From assembly GCA_963556145.1 (NCBI GenBank), contig OY744466.1:682001-746000 (forward strand): 64,000 nucleotides of DNA. The letters are read 5' to 3'. The number at the start of each line of letters is the position of its first letter. Within the stretch, counting starts at the first letter, position 1. The DNA is from Hygrocybe punicea (taxonomy: Eukaryota; Basidiomycota; Agaricomycetes; Agaricales; Hygrophoraceae). The notes beneath the pieces were generated by a model, which was not told the DNA's origin, searched no databases, and worked only from the letters and a program-made list of their open reading frames with translations. Made by a program: the position numbers and the translations under genes. Shown here in pieces: positions 45,634-58,272 of this stretch.

Positions 45634-48600
45634 ATGGCGACTACGGGCATGTCACCAGACAAGTTCTTCGCTCTGGCTAAGCAGCATCTTGGTCTGCCGT
45701 CGCATACATCCGTGAGTCTTATGGCGTATTAGCACGCGCATGGCTCCATTCATTGACGCGTCTAGGCGACCGCCTTGCCCGATTTCTACTTGGCTGAGCT
45801 AGCAGAATACCTCAAGATAAACCCTCATGATACCCTCGTAAGCGCCAAACTTCTCGTCGCGTCTATTTAACTCTGAAACTCCCCCGCAGTTTCGAGTGAC
45901 ACTGCAGCCGAGGATGGGATGTACGTACAACAGTTTCCCTTTTCGACCGTCCCCAATTGTATAATTCTTAGTCGGCACCTTGACATGTCTTGAGAACGGT
46001 TGCAAGCATCTCAAGATCACTCTGGGACCCCGTTCGCTGATACCAGATGGTGGTAAGAAGGATGGTTTTGGTTCGTTGTCAGCATATAGGGTGAGCTATA
46101 TAGGTCTTTCTTTCAATTCTCGTTCAAAACTCGCATGTAGTTACACATCACCCGTCACCCAACTCATAAAACCAATCGTCGTGCCCGCGTGAAAGAGCAA
46201 GGCGCCGCCAAGACATATGCCAGCGCCTATTCTGTACGTCAACCACTTGATATAATTAGAAATCCGTCGCTTACATACAAGACTTGCAGGTCAACCGTTC
46301 CTCCGATATTGCCATCAAGGAGGAGCCCCGAATCATTGAACTATCTGATGATGTTCAATCTGCTCCGTCGACTCCCACTTTTGTCAGTAAAGGCATGCGT
46401 CACCCTGCATTTGGAATTCCTCGCGCCCCCCTTACAACAGCGTTGGTGAAATCGGAGGTCCCACCGTCGACTATCCCGCGAAAACGTCAAGCCGATTTCC
46501 CTTGCGTTAGCCCTGTCAAGTCGGAATCGATCCAGAACAAAAAACCCAAAATCATACCGCCAAAGACACCCCTCGCTTCGATGAACCGCAACACCCCGTA
46601 TCCCTTACCATATTTACCCGAATCCAGTCCTGCCGTCGAGATAGTCGACGATGCACGAATGCAACTTCGAGACATACAGACCCAGCTCTCAGCCGCGCAG
46701 ACCACTCTTGATAGGCTTCAACGCAAGCCAAACCAGAGCAAGGCGGACTTGACCAAGATAGCATCGCGCAAGTCTGAGGTTCAGCGCTTGCGCAAGAAGA
46801 AAGACGAAGTCAACGCGTCCATTCCCGCCATGTCTCCTATCAAGATGCCTGTGAAGTTAGAGCAGCCTTTCCCTGCCTCTGACCTCCCAGTTTTTCCCGA
46901 GTTTCCCTACCCTGCTCTTGACAGAGTTCCCGTGGCTTCCGGCTCTAATAATGTGCCGATCATGCATAACGACAGTAACGATGGAAGTTGCGACAGGGAT
47001 CGTATGAATTTGGACTTGGACTTTCTCAATCGTGTCTCAGGCGGCATTGCTCCCTTGCCTGGGGCAGACCACCGAGATGAAAATGGTGACTTTTATGGTC
47101 GAGGAAGGGATACCTTCGTTGGTCCGCAAGCTAAGGCTGATGAGTGTGTTGAATTCATGCATATCTGGACATGCGCTTACGAGTTCTTAGCATCGACAAG
47201 TTTTTAGTGGAGGCAGGTAACGCTGCCCTGTTTGACGGCAACGCCAGCTTGGATATAGCTCTGAAGAGACTTGGACTCACTCAGCAATACCAGCTTCTGC
47301 CCGGCATGGAAATTGCCTTAATGCCTCACCAGACTATCGGGGTTGCTTGGATGCTCGACAAGGAACAAACTAGATTTCAAGGAGGATGCCTAGGTGATGA
47401 AATGGGTCTCGGAAAAGTATGTCGTCTCGGCCAATCATTTAAAACAATGCTGATGACATCTCCTGTAGACTATACAGATGTAAGTTCATATTAACTCCGT
47501 TCTCGATGACATTTTCCCACTGTCCCATTAGGATAGCTGTTATGGTCAAGAACCAATCGGACGACCCGATGTGCAAGACTAATCTCATAATTGCTCCCAC
47601 TGCGCTTCTTGATCAGTGGAAGTTGGAAATTGAAATGAAGACCAATAACGTGAAATGCCTCATTTATCACGGTATGAAACTACGTCGTATTCTCATGGTT
47701 ATCAATAACCTAATCCATCCTCAGGTTCGTCAAAACCCAAGAGGAGACAAGACATTTTGAAATACGACATCGTGCTCACGACGTACACTGTATGTAGTGT
47801 TCCTTGGATATAATGATTTTGATTGTTTTGGTTTAAACAATTGTTATAGACGGTGGCTTACGAGTGGCCCGACTACGATGCTGAGGAGAAAGCCAAAGCA
47901 AAGAAAAGGCGCAAGAAGAATCGTGTCAGCTCCAACTTTATCGAGAGTGACTCCGATGATAGGCCAACTACGAGGAGGAGAAGGAACGAACGTACGTGAA
48001 CCCGACATTTCAACGACCTTCATTGAGTAACAAGCGGACTATCTAGCTGGACTTCTTTTCCAAATTGACTTTTTCCGCATTGTCCTGGATGAGGCGCAGA
48101 ATATTCGCAACAGAAAAACTAGTAAGATGGCAGACTCTGTCGAGTTGTTGTTCACGATTAATCATGTGCAACTAGGGAACTCCCGCGCTGTTACGGCTCT
48201 CGATGCCAAATATCGTTGGTGTCTTACAGGGTATGCTTTATGAGTCATTTAATTTATCCAGTGTGAAGGACGTTATAATTTAGTACTCCTATCATCAATG
48301 GACTCCAGGACGCGTACCCTTATGTTCGATTCCTCAAAATTCGACCATGGTACGATTGGGATCAATTCAATGGGCATGTCGCACGTTATGAAAAGAAAAT
48401 TCGTAAGTTTGATCTGCTCATATCCATTTCACATTCTGGACAACGTTTGTAGCTTCCCTTGCTGTAACGAAACTGCAAGCCATCTTAGGTTCCTTCATGA
48501 TGCGCCGGATGAAAGACTCGATGTTGGATGGAAAACGTCTGATCGAGTTGCCCGAGAAAAAGATCGAATTGGTCAGGTTAGAGTTCTCCACTGAAGAGCG

Positions 48601-50770
48601 GGACATCTATAAAATGGTGCGATGGGCCCTTCTCAAGCCTTATAACGATAAATAATGCCCTCGGAACAGGTGGAAGCACGCTCCCAGGCCACTTTCAATA
48701 GGTTCCTCAGAGCGGGTACCGTCTTGAAGTGAGATCATTTCCTCGATTCGAGCAAAAGGTTGACCAAAGTTTTCAGGAATTATCATCAGGTTCTTGTGCT
48801 CCTGTTAAGGTTGAGGCAAGTATGCTCCCACCCGTCACTGATTCAAGAAGGTGGCATGGCCTTCATTGCGCCCGATGAATTAGAAGACGATACAGTCAAG
48901 CCAGAACTTCGTGGAGAGTTGGCGCGTGCCAGGCAGTTGGTTTCCTCGGATTTCGTGAAAAAGGTGAAAGAAAATTTGAAGCGAGCAGCTTTGCAGCGAA
49001 TTGCGGCTGAGAAAGAGGTCTGCTCCCCGCTTAATCGTTGCGATTCCATATTTTCCTCATCATTCGTGAATAGTCTATCGACGCCACAGTTCAAGCTGAC
49101 GAATGTCCCCTGTGTCTGGAAGCCTGCACTGATGCGGTGGTGACCCAGTGTAGCCATATCTTCTGTCGTGAATGCATCGGTGTGTTTCTTACCAGTTCCT
49201 GACTAGTGAACTCTACTGACGGGATGTGCTGTAGTCGACATTTTTAAGACACCACCCCTTGAAAACGTCACCGATGGTGATAAACTAAAAGCGAACCAAC
49301 GACCTTGTAAGGAGTCGAATCTCGTTGATTGCTGCCCAGAAAATCTGATGATGATACAGGCCCTTCTTGCCGTTCCGCTATCTCTGCGGATTCGCTGTTT
49401 TCCCTCCAGGCTTTCGAGCCTTCTGATGCTGATCTTGCGGGAATTAATGAGGACGAGGACGTAGAGATGCTCTCAGACACCGATATCAAAGGCAAATCGA
49501 AGGCGAAAACTAAGCGCGTGACTCGGACCCGTCGTCGCATACATGACTCCGATGTTATCATAATCGACTCGGACGACGAACAATCCGATGATGACGATGA
49601 TGATGACGACGATATGAGTGACTTCATTGTAGAAAGTGATGAAGACGAAGAAGAGAAGGATCTCCAACGTGCGTTGAAGATGAGCATGCGCAAGCTCAGT
49701 GGCAGGGCTATTGTCGTTGACTCTGAGGATGAGTTTGCGGACGCCCCTCAAGACGCAGAAGCCATCTTTGGAGCAAGGCCGAAAATGAACATATCCGAGG
49801 AGCAGATCAAATTAATGCCACGATTCTTGCCGTCTACTAAGATGAAGGTAAACCGAGAATTTGATCTCTTAGATTCTTGATGTATTTCTGACGCTGCTAT
49901 TCCTGCAGCATATGATGGACTTGCTGTTGAGTTGGGCGAAGGAGTTTCCTGACGATAAGGTATGTTGTATTTGTTTCATACCCTTTCGGTGAACGACTTG
50001 TCTCCCCTAGACATTGATCGTTTCACAATGGACTCAAAGTCTTTCTCTTGTCTCCGAATATCTAACGGAAAGGGGTATCCTTCACGTCAAGTTAGTACAC
50101 CAACCTCTGCCCGTAATTAACCAATCTCAAACTCTTAATCAGGTACCAGGGAGACATGAATAGAACCAAGCGTGATCAAGCGGTTCGGGTCTTCATGTCT
50201 AAAGACAAAGCCAAAGTCATGCTGATGTCGTTGAAATGCGGAGGCGCTGGTTTAAACTTGACTCGCTCCAACAGAGTGATATCTCTTGATCTCGGATGGA
50301 GCCAAGCCATCGAAGCGCAAGCATTCGACAGAGTCAGTCGCTGCATTTCCCCCTTATCCACCGTTGCTGAGGTTTATTCCACAGGTACACCGCCTTGGGC
50401 AGACGAAGGCTGTGCATGTTAATCGTCTCGTCATTAATGATACAGTTGAGGATCGTGTGCTTGCCATGCAGGAACGCAAGGTCTGTCACAGTAACACCGT
50501 AGTTCCGCGTCCGCTTCTGATGGTGCCACTTCGAAAAAGCAAAACCTTGCAGATGGTAGCCTCGGTGAAGGGAATGGCAAGAAGATAGGAAGTGAGTAAT
50601 TTAAATGCCTTTTTGTGGCAGGTATTGATCGATGGATGTTAGGGTTGAGTGTCCGTGAACTTGCCAATTGTAAGTTTTCTAAGATTCTCGATGAATCTCC
50701 GTTGATTTATGCTTCCGATTTCGCAGTGTTCGGCCTTGATCACAGGGGTCGCGCCATCGCCAAAGACTAA
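45634..50770 (+). CDS. SNF2-family ATPase with RING finger (Rad5/Uls1-type)
   Basis: Begins MATTGMSPDKFFALAKQHLG; many short introns. The N-terminal third is disordered with a coiled coil (RKSEVQRLRKKKDEV). SNF2 motifs follow in order: GDEMGLGK (I, near 47395), IVLDEAQNIRN (II, near 48080), RWCLTGTPIIN (III). A C3HC4 RING comes next (CPLCLEACTDAVVTQCSHIFCREC...CPSC, about 49090-49370), then a long acidic insert, then the C-terminal lobe with SLKCGGAGLNL (V) and DRVHRLGQTKAV (VI). A RING between the helicase lobes defines the Rad5/Rad16/HLTF/Uls1 group. Four SUMO-interaction-like motifs (RIIELSDD, AVEIVDDA, DVIIIDSDDE, AIVVDSEDE) favour a Uls1-like SUMO-targeted ubiquitin ligase/translocase in the nucleus. 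The stop follows GLDHRGRAIAKD. Intact as far as read. Confidence 0.85.
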
Positions 50771-51573
50771 AGATACCCAATGTGCCAAACGGTTTAGAAA
50801 ACTCTACGCTATGTGTGCAAGTCTGCTACTATTGTCCGCCTACCTTAACTCTCTTATGATGTGACATAGTTTCTTATAGTTCTGTATCTGTATATTCCTT
50901 ATAGTGCTTGTACAGTGACTCACCCGTCAAGCTATAATGAATCGGTAGATATGATTTTCAGTAGATGCAGGTTGTGAATAGCCATTAGCTATAGATAGTC
51001 CTGTCTCTCCGAACACCGGGTAATACCAGGCGATTTTCATTCGTTTTGTACTGACCAGTCGCATTGAATGTTCTTCTAAAAAAGCAATTCTGGCTTACTT
51101 GTCTGACGTTATCACAATCCGTTAATAACATCGAGGAAAGGAAGGAGCCTTGCAGGTCGCAGTGGTGGGTACTATATTTCAAGGCCGTGGAACTCTAGAT
51201 TTTCGAACAGCAAAGGCAACCAACGGGAGGAGAGGTTTTGCAAGACGGTGGTGATATGCACAGATGCTTACAGACTGTCTGTAAGCATCCGCTCGGCAAA
51301 GGCTTTTCGAAGAAAACTACGCACCACCTTGACCGAAATCCAATTCAAAATCCTATGGAGCGGCACTTATCGTTCATGCAGAATACCGAAATCAAAGTAT
51401 TCTGAGGGAAAACATTTAGCAAGGCGCGGCACACAAATGAACGACATCTTACAAACAATAAATGTCTGGCAAACAAAAGGGAGGAAACTACGTCGTCGCG
51501 CCGAACGATATATAACATATTCACCGTTGCTACGCACCATAGTCAGCATCCCCCGTACGATGTCGGCGCAAAA
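50771..51573. other. Intergenic, convergent genes
   Basis: Lies between the 3' ends of the SNF2 gene and the minus-strand gene at 51574. AT-rich sequence with one inverted pair, GCTTACAGAC/GTCTGTAAGC, at 51265-51290 that could fold as a hairpin. No coding frame I would support. Confidence 0.4.
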
Positions 51574-51972
51574 CTATATCACCTTGCGCTTTTTGTTGGT
51601 ACTCTTGACCTCATCCTCATCATCATCGCCCCTCTTTTCCTCCTCGTCATCATCCTCGCAGATCCTCTGAATCGATTTCTTCTCCGCCCATGCTAAGCTC
51701 TCCTGCAGAGCATCGACGTGGATGACTCGCACCGCACCAGTCGAGTCCGTTTGAATGCGGAGCCCATCCAAATCGTCCCAACTCAGCCACTGGTCCTCCT
51801 GGTCTTCCAAGTCGGCGTCGTCATCGACATAAAGGTTTTTCACAGCTTGATTAGCAGCAGCTAGAGTATCGTGAACACTGACACAGGAACAATCATGCTG
51901 GTGTGGATACTCGAGAGAATAATCTGTCTCCCGTTGCAGCACGACATAAACGATGTTGGCCCGGGGACACAT
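51574..51972 (-). CDS. Small acidic, probably nuclear protein, 132 aa
   Basis: Single-exon frame from the ATG at 51970-51972: MCPRANIVYVVLQRETDYSL ... The middle has DTLAAANQAVKNLYVDDDAD, followed by a Trp/Asp-rich stretch (EDQWLSWDDLDGL), an acidic run (EDDDEEEKRGDDDEDE) and a basic C-terminus KSTNKKRKVI that looks like a nuclear localisation signal. I chose this ATG over an upstream non-ATG extension of the frame. Many basidiomycetes have small proteins with a V..V....EY...CVS.H.T...AN.A pattern, but no function is known to me. An upstream exon is possible. Confidence 0.55.
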   Translation of the reverse strand: MCPRANIVYVVLQRETDYSLEYPHQHDCSCVSVHDTLAAANQAVKNLYVDDDADLEDQEDQWLSWDDLDGLRIQTDSTGAVRVIHVDALQESLAWAEKKSIQRICEDDDEEEKRGDDDEDEVKSTNKKRKVI

Positions 51973-53155
51973 AGGTTCGGCGCCGCGGCCCGCGATGCCA
52001 AGTTGGTGGCTCAAAAAGGAAATGATCGATATTCGACGCCATGTCTGGCCAACATCGCCTTGGCAGTTCCAGGTCTGTCTTTATCGTGGCATACTTGGAT
52101 ACTAATAACCATCATGTAGAGTTCTAGCAGTAGTCTCTCGTTTATGACTCAGCCAAGCGTTCCATAAATAATTTTAACAGTGTCGAACACGATCACCTGG
52201 CGCGCTGCGAAACACCTAGAATGACTTATCAAAAGGTTTATACAGCTCTTTGCCATTCAAGCGCCATCACAAGCAGCATCTACATTTCCATGTTTGTGTG
52301 CAGATGTACAGAGACATTGGATGCAGAGCTAGCAGCCGAGGATGTCCTAAACGCAAGCCAGAGGTCAAATCAAGAAAGTTCAAGTCCGAGTCAAGAACAG
52401 AGCAACGCAAGAGAGTGGTGAAATCAAGAAAGCTCAAGTCAAAAACAGAGCATACAACTAGTCACTCCGAGTCACTAGCAGATAGTGAGCCTCGCCGTTG
52501 TCAATGATTATATGACTCTCTCATCTGCACCTTTAGGTGGCTTTTCCCGAACGACGTTGATGGACGATCTGTGACTTGATCACAACACAAATAAATGCGA
52601 CGGGAGCACAATATCAGGGCGAAACTCGCCAAATTCAAGGCATTCCATGGGCTCCTCCTACTGGTACACTCTCCTCTGTCTTTTTTCTTATATTTTGTTT
52701 CATTGAGTTGTCCGCCGAGCATTGAACTAGCTCGCCTCGAGCTACAGAACACATTCGATGAGCGATGAAACTCATCCAGCTCAGGGATAGATTACTTGGC
52801 AGGATGGTAGAAAGTGTCAAGTGTTTGATGCACTGCGGACGTGTGGAGGAACGTAACGATCACTCATAATTCAGTAAACTTGGCTGCTAAGCACTTTGCC
52901 ATTGGCCACTGCTCTGCTCGCTGTTCCGCAGATAAACGTTCTCCCATGTCCCATAAACACATCGAGGATTACAGTGAGTGCGAATATTTGATCTAGGACA
53001 GTCATCGACTCATCTTTAGCGCGCTGAAGTTTCAGAAACATGTATGTGAGAGCCTTGCTGCGCACAGGCCTAATTAATATTATTTCACGCACATGCACGG
53101 AATGCGCCATTCATGGGTTAGGCTCGTGAACTGCTAGCCTTGACCATCCACACAA
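51973..53155. other. Intergenic, no supported gene
   Basis: Short frames of 60-85 codons on both strands, none protein-like enough to call. 52370-52470 repeats AAATCAAGAAAG and CAAGTCCGAGTC-type words. Confidence 0.35.
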
Positions 53156-56100
53156 TGAATGGGGATGCGCTGTACGCCAAAGATTTTCCAGAGCTCGGGG
53201 CCAGGAAAATCGCGAACAGTGCATGAACTCGCACGACTGGTGTTCACCATCCCGTTCAACCTTCGCGGTGACGATGAAAAAACTCCGGCAAGTCATCTCA
53301 TGCTTCCACATGTTGGCGAGTTTTTGATACTGCATCCGGGCTATCCATTTCCCGTGCCGGTTCCTTCCATTCGGGATTATCTTACTTGGAAACTTTTCCC
53401 GGTAGACGAGGGGGCACTCCCACCGAATAAAGATGCACGTCTGAGCTACGAAGACGTTATTGCGGTGTACCTTGTCTTTTTGCGGAACTTTTCAAAGCTA
53501 TTCATGCTGATCTCAAAAAGAACGTCAACTGTCGTTTAACCTACGACAATCTTTCCAACTCATGGCGAGGGCACTTGAATCCAGACAAGGATACTGGTAT
53601 GTGAGCCAATCGTTGATCCTTATACATACGTATAATCAGGTCACCACGGCGCGTGATATCTCCCAAGGTGCTATCGTCATTTATGATATCACTCTATAGA
53701 CCCTGTTAGCTCACCAGCAGCCGGACGCCGTTAACTTCAGCGTACTGGTCGAAGAGGCACAACGCGAAGCCCGTGGACTTGAAAGATCGATTGGCTCCTA
53801 CAAAATACAAAACCTCGTCCTACGTTACTTCGATAACGCACATTCCTTATTCCGGTCCACGGAAATCCCAGCGGTCAAAATTACTACAATACCCTCTAAT
53901 CGACATTATCCATTCTATCAAAAGGCCAGTTGTCTGCCCTCACGCTCTCATGAAATTCTAGTTTCCTCCCACCACCATCATTCGAATAGAATACATAAAG
54001 GGACAGGATACCCCTCACCGAGTGGCTATTCGACTGCTAGTAGATTAGTCAACCATTCATTAACCCCGGCGAGATAACGCTTATGCAAGTAACCGATGGC
54101 ACAGACCTCTGTCAGTCCTCCTTACTTTCACCCTAACCTAAACATGTCAACAGATTTCAAATGAGGTACTCACAGCCATGCATGACATGATCGACTTTGC
54201 TCGCGCAAAGCTCACTCGTCATAAAAAACCGCGCCCGGAGTAGCAACAACAGGCTGGTGCCAGTGACCAACAATGTTAAAGGAACAATCCCACAATCCAG
54301 ACCTCTTAATTCAAGTACATTGCAGCTTCACTTCTACAAATACAATTGTAACCCTGCAGAGCATTTTGAATTGATGCTCGATGTGTCCTTTAGTCCCGTG
54401 AATTCCTGATTGCAGTCCAACTAAGCGTCTGAATTTTGAAAAAGTTATATCTAAAAAGCTATGCTCTATATATCCATCATGTACGTAAAAGTCGGTATCT
54501 CATCGAAAACCCGTGACGAAAGAGGGGTGGTTCACCCTGTGGATTGCAGTGAAGGCTGGAGTGAGGTTTCTCCGGTACGTAATAGCAATCATCACTCAAC
54601 TTCAGGTTTTCAAGTTATCCAGATGATCTTCTTGATGGAATTCCAACATCAACGGTGTACTCAAACTTCCGAGTCATTAATACAAGTCTGAGCTAACCGG
54701 ATATCATGCATATGCATGATCATGCAACATATGGCGTACAGTACTGGTTCTCCGACTATCATGATGGAGGTGCCAATCCTGCGGTTGCTCCAGGCCAACT
54801 TGTAAGTCCTATCGCCATTGGCGACTGACCTATCTGTGGTCCATGACGGAAATTACTGTTTCACATCATATATGCGTCCATTCTGGTCCAGGCGCCTCTA
54901 ATTTTGTACTTAACCTGCTTTGGCTTCACGATTCATTCTGCTTCACTCGTCCACTGGCACTGCTGTTTTCAGTACGGTTTGGAAATCGCCCGCGGGAAAC
55001 CGAGGGGGGGGGGGGTTAACTTACGATTCACTAAGAAGGGAGGTGAGATTGTTTCTTATCGAAAAACGGGGTCTTACCAGCTCACTATAGCCGTTCATTT
55101 ATTCCATCAGGCAAGGGTTTCGCCTTCACAGTGGCACACATTGTACGGACGGCATTTCCGAATTCGAAAAGTTCCCAGAAAGCCACTTGATTAAACGCCC
55201 CGTTTTCTACCAAATTATCCGTTTCGGACTCGTTTATCAATATACACGACGTAAGTGGCCCAACCTTGCCATCATCATTCGAAAATCCGTGAAGACGGTG
55301 ACGTCTGATGGGATTATTGTGGCGGGACGTGTTACGGGATATATCTCGTTGCTCGACCGCATGGACGATATATCTGGCTCCAGCCTGCCGGGAAGAATAT
55401 TCCCGAGCATCATGCAGCGCAACTACTGATTGTCAGTTTTGCCGACGTCCATCAGCCCTTGAAAAAGCTGTGGCTCCCTATCACCCATGCCCTATGGCGG
55501 CGATGACAACAGTGGGTAAAATCTTCATCTGACTACATGATTCAATTCTGAGTCGAAAATCTCGTTTTCTCACCATCAGTGTTCTAATCTCTCTTCGCGT
55601 GTAATTTCGTGGTTTAAATTTTCAGGAAAGGAATGTCAGGGTAATTTTTTCCGGCATGGTGGGGAATGGTTGTGGCTGACCCATGTTCAGGTACTTGTCC
55701 TCCCACAGCCGAATCGATCCATTGAATTGTGGTCAGCCTCTGCAGTAATATTCGTAAGGCAAGAAAATGGCATTCGGCAGTTGAACCTTGCGGATATGCT
55801 GTGGTCGATCCGTTGTCTCTCTCTAATTTGTAGGTGCAGGGAAAGGCAACGAACCACATGGAAGCTAACAAAAATATTTTGTTTTTCTCTGTCTGTTTCT
55901 TGTATTTTGCCTGAAGTTCTCCTTGGCCATTGCCTGGAGCCTTCCTCCGTACGAGACTCCGCGGATACCACTTCATCACCCTCCACCCCAATTCTTGTTG
56001 ACAAAAAGTATTTTGCCCCTGTCAAGAATTTATACGGGCAAGCCGGCCAATATAGCACAGGTGCAAGTCCATGCACATGATTCAGAGGAATGGAATTCGG

Positions 56101-56420
56101 AAGCACTTGAATTACCGGCGGTGAGTAAACCTGTTGATGACAATCCATACGTCAAGTCGCCGTCATAGGAGATTCCCGCAACTGCTGCTCGCATGGTTTC
56201 AAAGCGAGTGCTAATGATGAATGGTCCAATGTTGCTTCATGCTTCGACCTCCGAGTCTTATTGCTTTGGAACATGCATCCAGCCTTTGATTGCCGCGATG
56301 CCGGATTTGGCTGCCCGTAAGTACTTGCTCAAACTCTACATTCAAAGCACCTTCAATGACAGGGAAATTGGTACCTTGACTCCGATATGGCGACAACCCG
56401 CCACTCTGCTGGCTTGACAT
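53156..56420 (+). pseudogene. Fragmentary plus-strand gene(s), unrecognised, probably decaying
   Basis: A series of protein-like plus-strand segments with frame breaks: 53213-53539 (LARLVFTIPFNLRGDDEKTP ... PSIRDYLTWKLFPVDEG), about 53486-53600 (ELFKAIHADLKKNVNC ... NSWRGHLNPDKDT), 53710-53950 (LLAHQQPDAVNFSVLVEEAQ ... IQNLVLRYFDNAHSLF), 54160-54240 (EVLTAMHDMIDFARAKLTRH), 54715-54800 (YGVQYWFSDYHDGGANPAV), 55230-55430 and 55960-56170 (KPANIAQVQVHAHDSEEW). Some junctions look like introns, others are stops or shifts. A run of ten G at 55007-55016 is a likely frame-change or assembly error site. No family recognised, and possibly two genes. 56421-57082 adds nothing clear. Confidence 0.35.
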
Positions 56421-57082
56421 GTACGAAAGTGCATGACTTTTCCGAGGGTCCCAAGCAATCAAGGATCTTGCCTTGCTGAGTTTCAAAATGACTTACGACA
56501 ACTGTGAGGGTTTTCATCATCCTCATGGTTTCCTTGGTCCTGTACGATACCAGCCTAAGATTTCATGCCATCCTTGAAGTTTTGGTTCTCACTCTTTCGT
56601 AACATCGTCTGTGCACCATCGACCACCGATCTAATTCGGTGTCTGTACCAGTTGTCGTCTCTTCACGACTGTAATCTGTCTAGACACTGATTTATGATGA
56701 ACCAGGGTAGTCTCCTATCACTCTCCGAGTCTCAGCATCCTTGCTTATGAAAATCGCTGGAATGAATCAATCCAGCATGCTATGAACTATTGCTCTCAGC
56801 GCGGCCCACCCGGTTCCCACTGTCAACGCCGCTTTCCAAAGCGATCTCTATCAAATGTCCCCCATATCTCAACTCCGGATCAGTACGATAACGGCCGCAT
56901 GCCACGGCTGGACTGCTTCCGCCCCATTCCCAACCAATTTTCATGTGCAGTCGAACAAGGGTCGCCGCGTTCATGAGAACTAGCTGCATTTTCAAGACCT
57001 GGCGCCCCACGTTCATTTCTCGGGAATCTTTCCAACCACAAGATTGCATGGCGAAATCGATTTCAAGAAGCGGAAAGTTCTG

Positions 57083-57652
57083 TTATAGTTTTAGGAACTC
57101 TATACTCAAAGAAGCTCGCTCGAACGGAAACTCTCCTCCCCAAGTTGCGACGTCACCAAAGCTATCCTGCACCACTGATCGCAATTCATCCAGAGCCTCA
57201 CGTGCCACCGCGAGATCTACCACCCGGCCGCCCTCAATTTCCTCTCTTGAGCTCTGGCCTCAAATGAGATCCGGTAGAGACAGGTACGCTGTCATACTCA
57301 CCTGAATGGCTTGGCCGATATCCGCATCTACATCCGCGAGAGTATCCGCCATGACACCATCTTCATCCCAACGGATTCCGAGTGTAGCCCTGACGACAGA
57401 CGCAAGGATACCGAGACTGGCGAATCCCATTCCAGCGCCGTAGAGCGAGCGAGCGCGGGTCAAGACATCGCTTAATTGCGAGGTCGGAACGGTACTTCCG
57501 TCACTTGACCTTACGAAGTAGGACAACGTGGGAGGAATCATTTTGGCATGGGTCTGACGAAAGCGACTTCGTGCCGCGGTCGTAAATGCAGAGACTAAAC
57601 CGGGAGTGCCTGTGGCGAGCAAGCCTCTTATGATGGCACGCAGGCTGTCCAT
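57083..57652 (-). CDS. Unknown protein, 173 aa, with one hydrophobic helix
   Basis: Two exons on the minus strand (57302-57652, 57083-57253) with a 48-bp GTGAGT..GGCCAG intron give MDSLRAIIRGLLATGTPG ... EFPFERASLSIEFLKL. A hydrophobic, Gly-containing segment YGAGMGFASLGILASVVRAT (about residues 75-94) could be a membrane helix. It is followed by an acidic helix (ADTLADVDADIGQAIQ) and an amphipathic C-terminal helix (AREALDELRSVVQDSF). I do not recognise the family; an organellar or peroxisom-associated membrane protein is possible but unproven. A 5' exon upstream of this ATG cannot be excluded, because the frame stays open to about 57697. Confidence 0.55.
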
Positions 57653-58272
57653 CGTGGGATCAGCAGGTAGAATCGCCGGAAATGGACATTTGCGCACTCA
57701 TCGACATTGGAGTTCGCTATAAGAGTGTCGACCATGAGATTACTGCGAACATGATTGAGCCAAGCAGCGGTCAGAAGAGAGCACGAGAAGGACGAACACA
57801 TGACCGAGCGATGGGCGAACATCATTACTCAATGTTTCAGGGGCTGGCATCTGTAGGGTTGCGGGTGGTTGGGGAGAATGCGATGCATCGACCGACTTTA
57901 TAGTGTAATGTACCGTATTAGAATTTCACGTCAGTATCAGGGGTGGGTAGTAGGGCAATACGATTATTTGAATAAAGCTCCCGGCAAATCGTAGTTTACC
58001 GTAAACCTGTTCGGGAGAAGCCTAGACGGAGTAGCGGACAAAGACGGAATCCAAACCTTTCACCGGAGCCCCTTGATCGTATTCTCACCTTTGTTTCAGC
58101 ATTTCAGACAATCTTTCTTTGCACAGCAGTCGTAACTCCATGAGCTGCATTGCAAAGCACCACGCGCTGTGCGGCGACTCCTGGGCCTCTCGGACTTCAC
58201 CGACCCCTAGACGGCTTCCTTGAAATAGAGCAACTCCAACTCTAAGCTCGACGGAATACTTCTCTCTTCCAA
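57653..58272. other. Divergent intergenic region
   Basis: Lies between the 5' ends of the 173-aa gene (minus) and the aldo/keto reductase (plus), so it probably carries both promoters. No coding frame or recognisable site was found. Confidence 0.4.

Noticed and set aside
51248..51670. 140-codon plus-strand frame ending in poly-Ser
   Set aside because: The poly-Ser is the complement of the acidic run of the minus-strand gene at 51574-51972; no homologous look.
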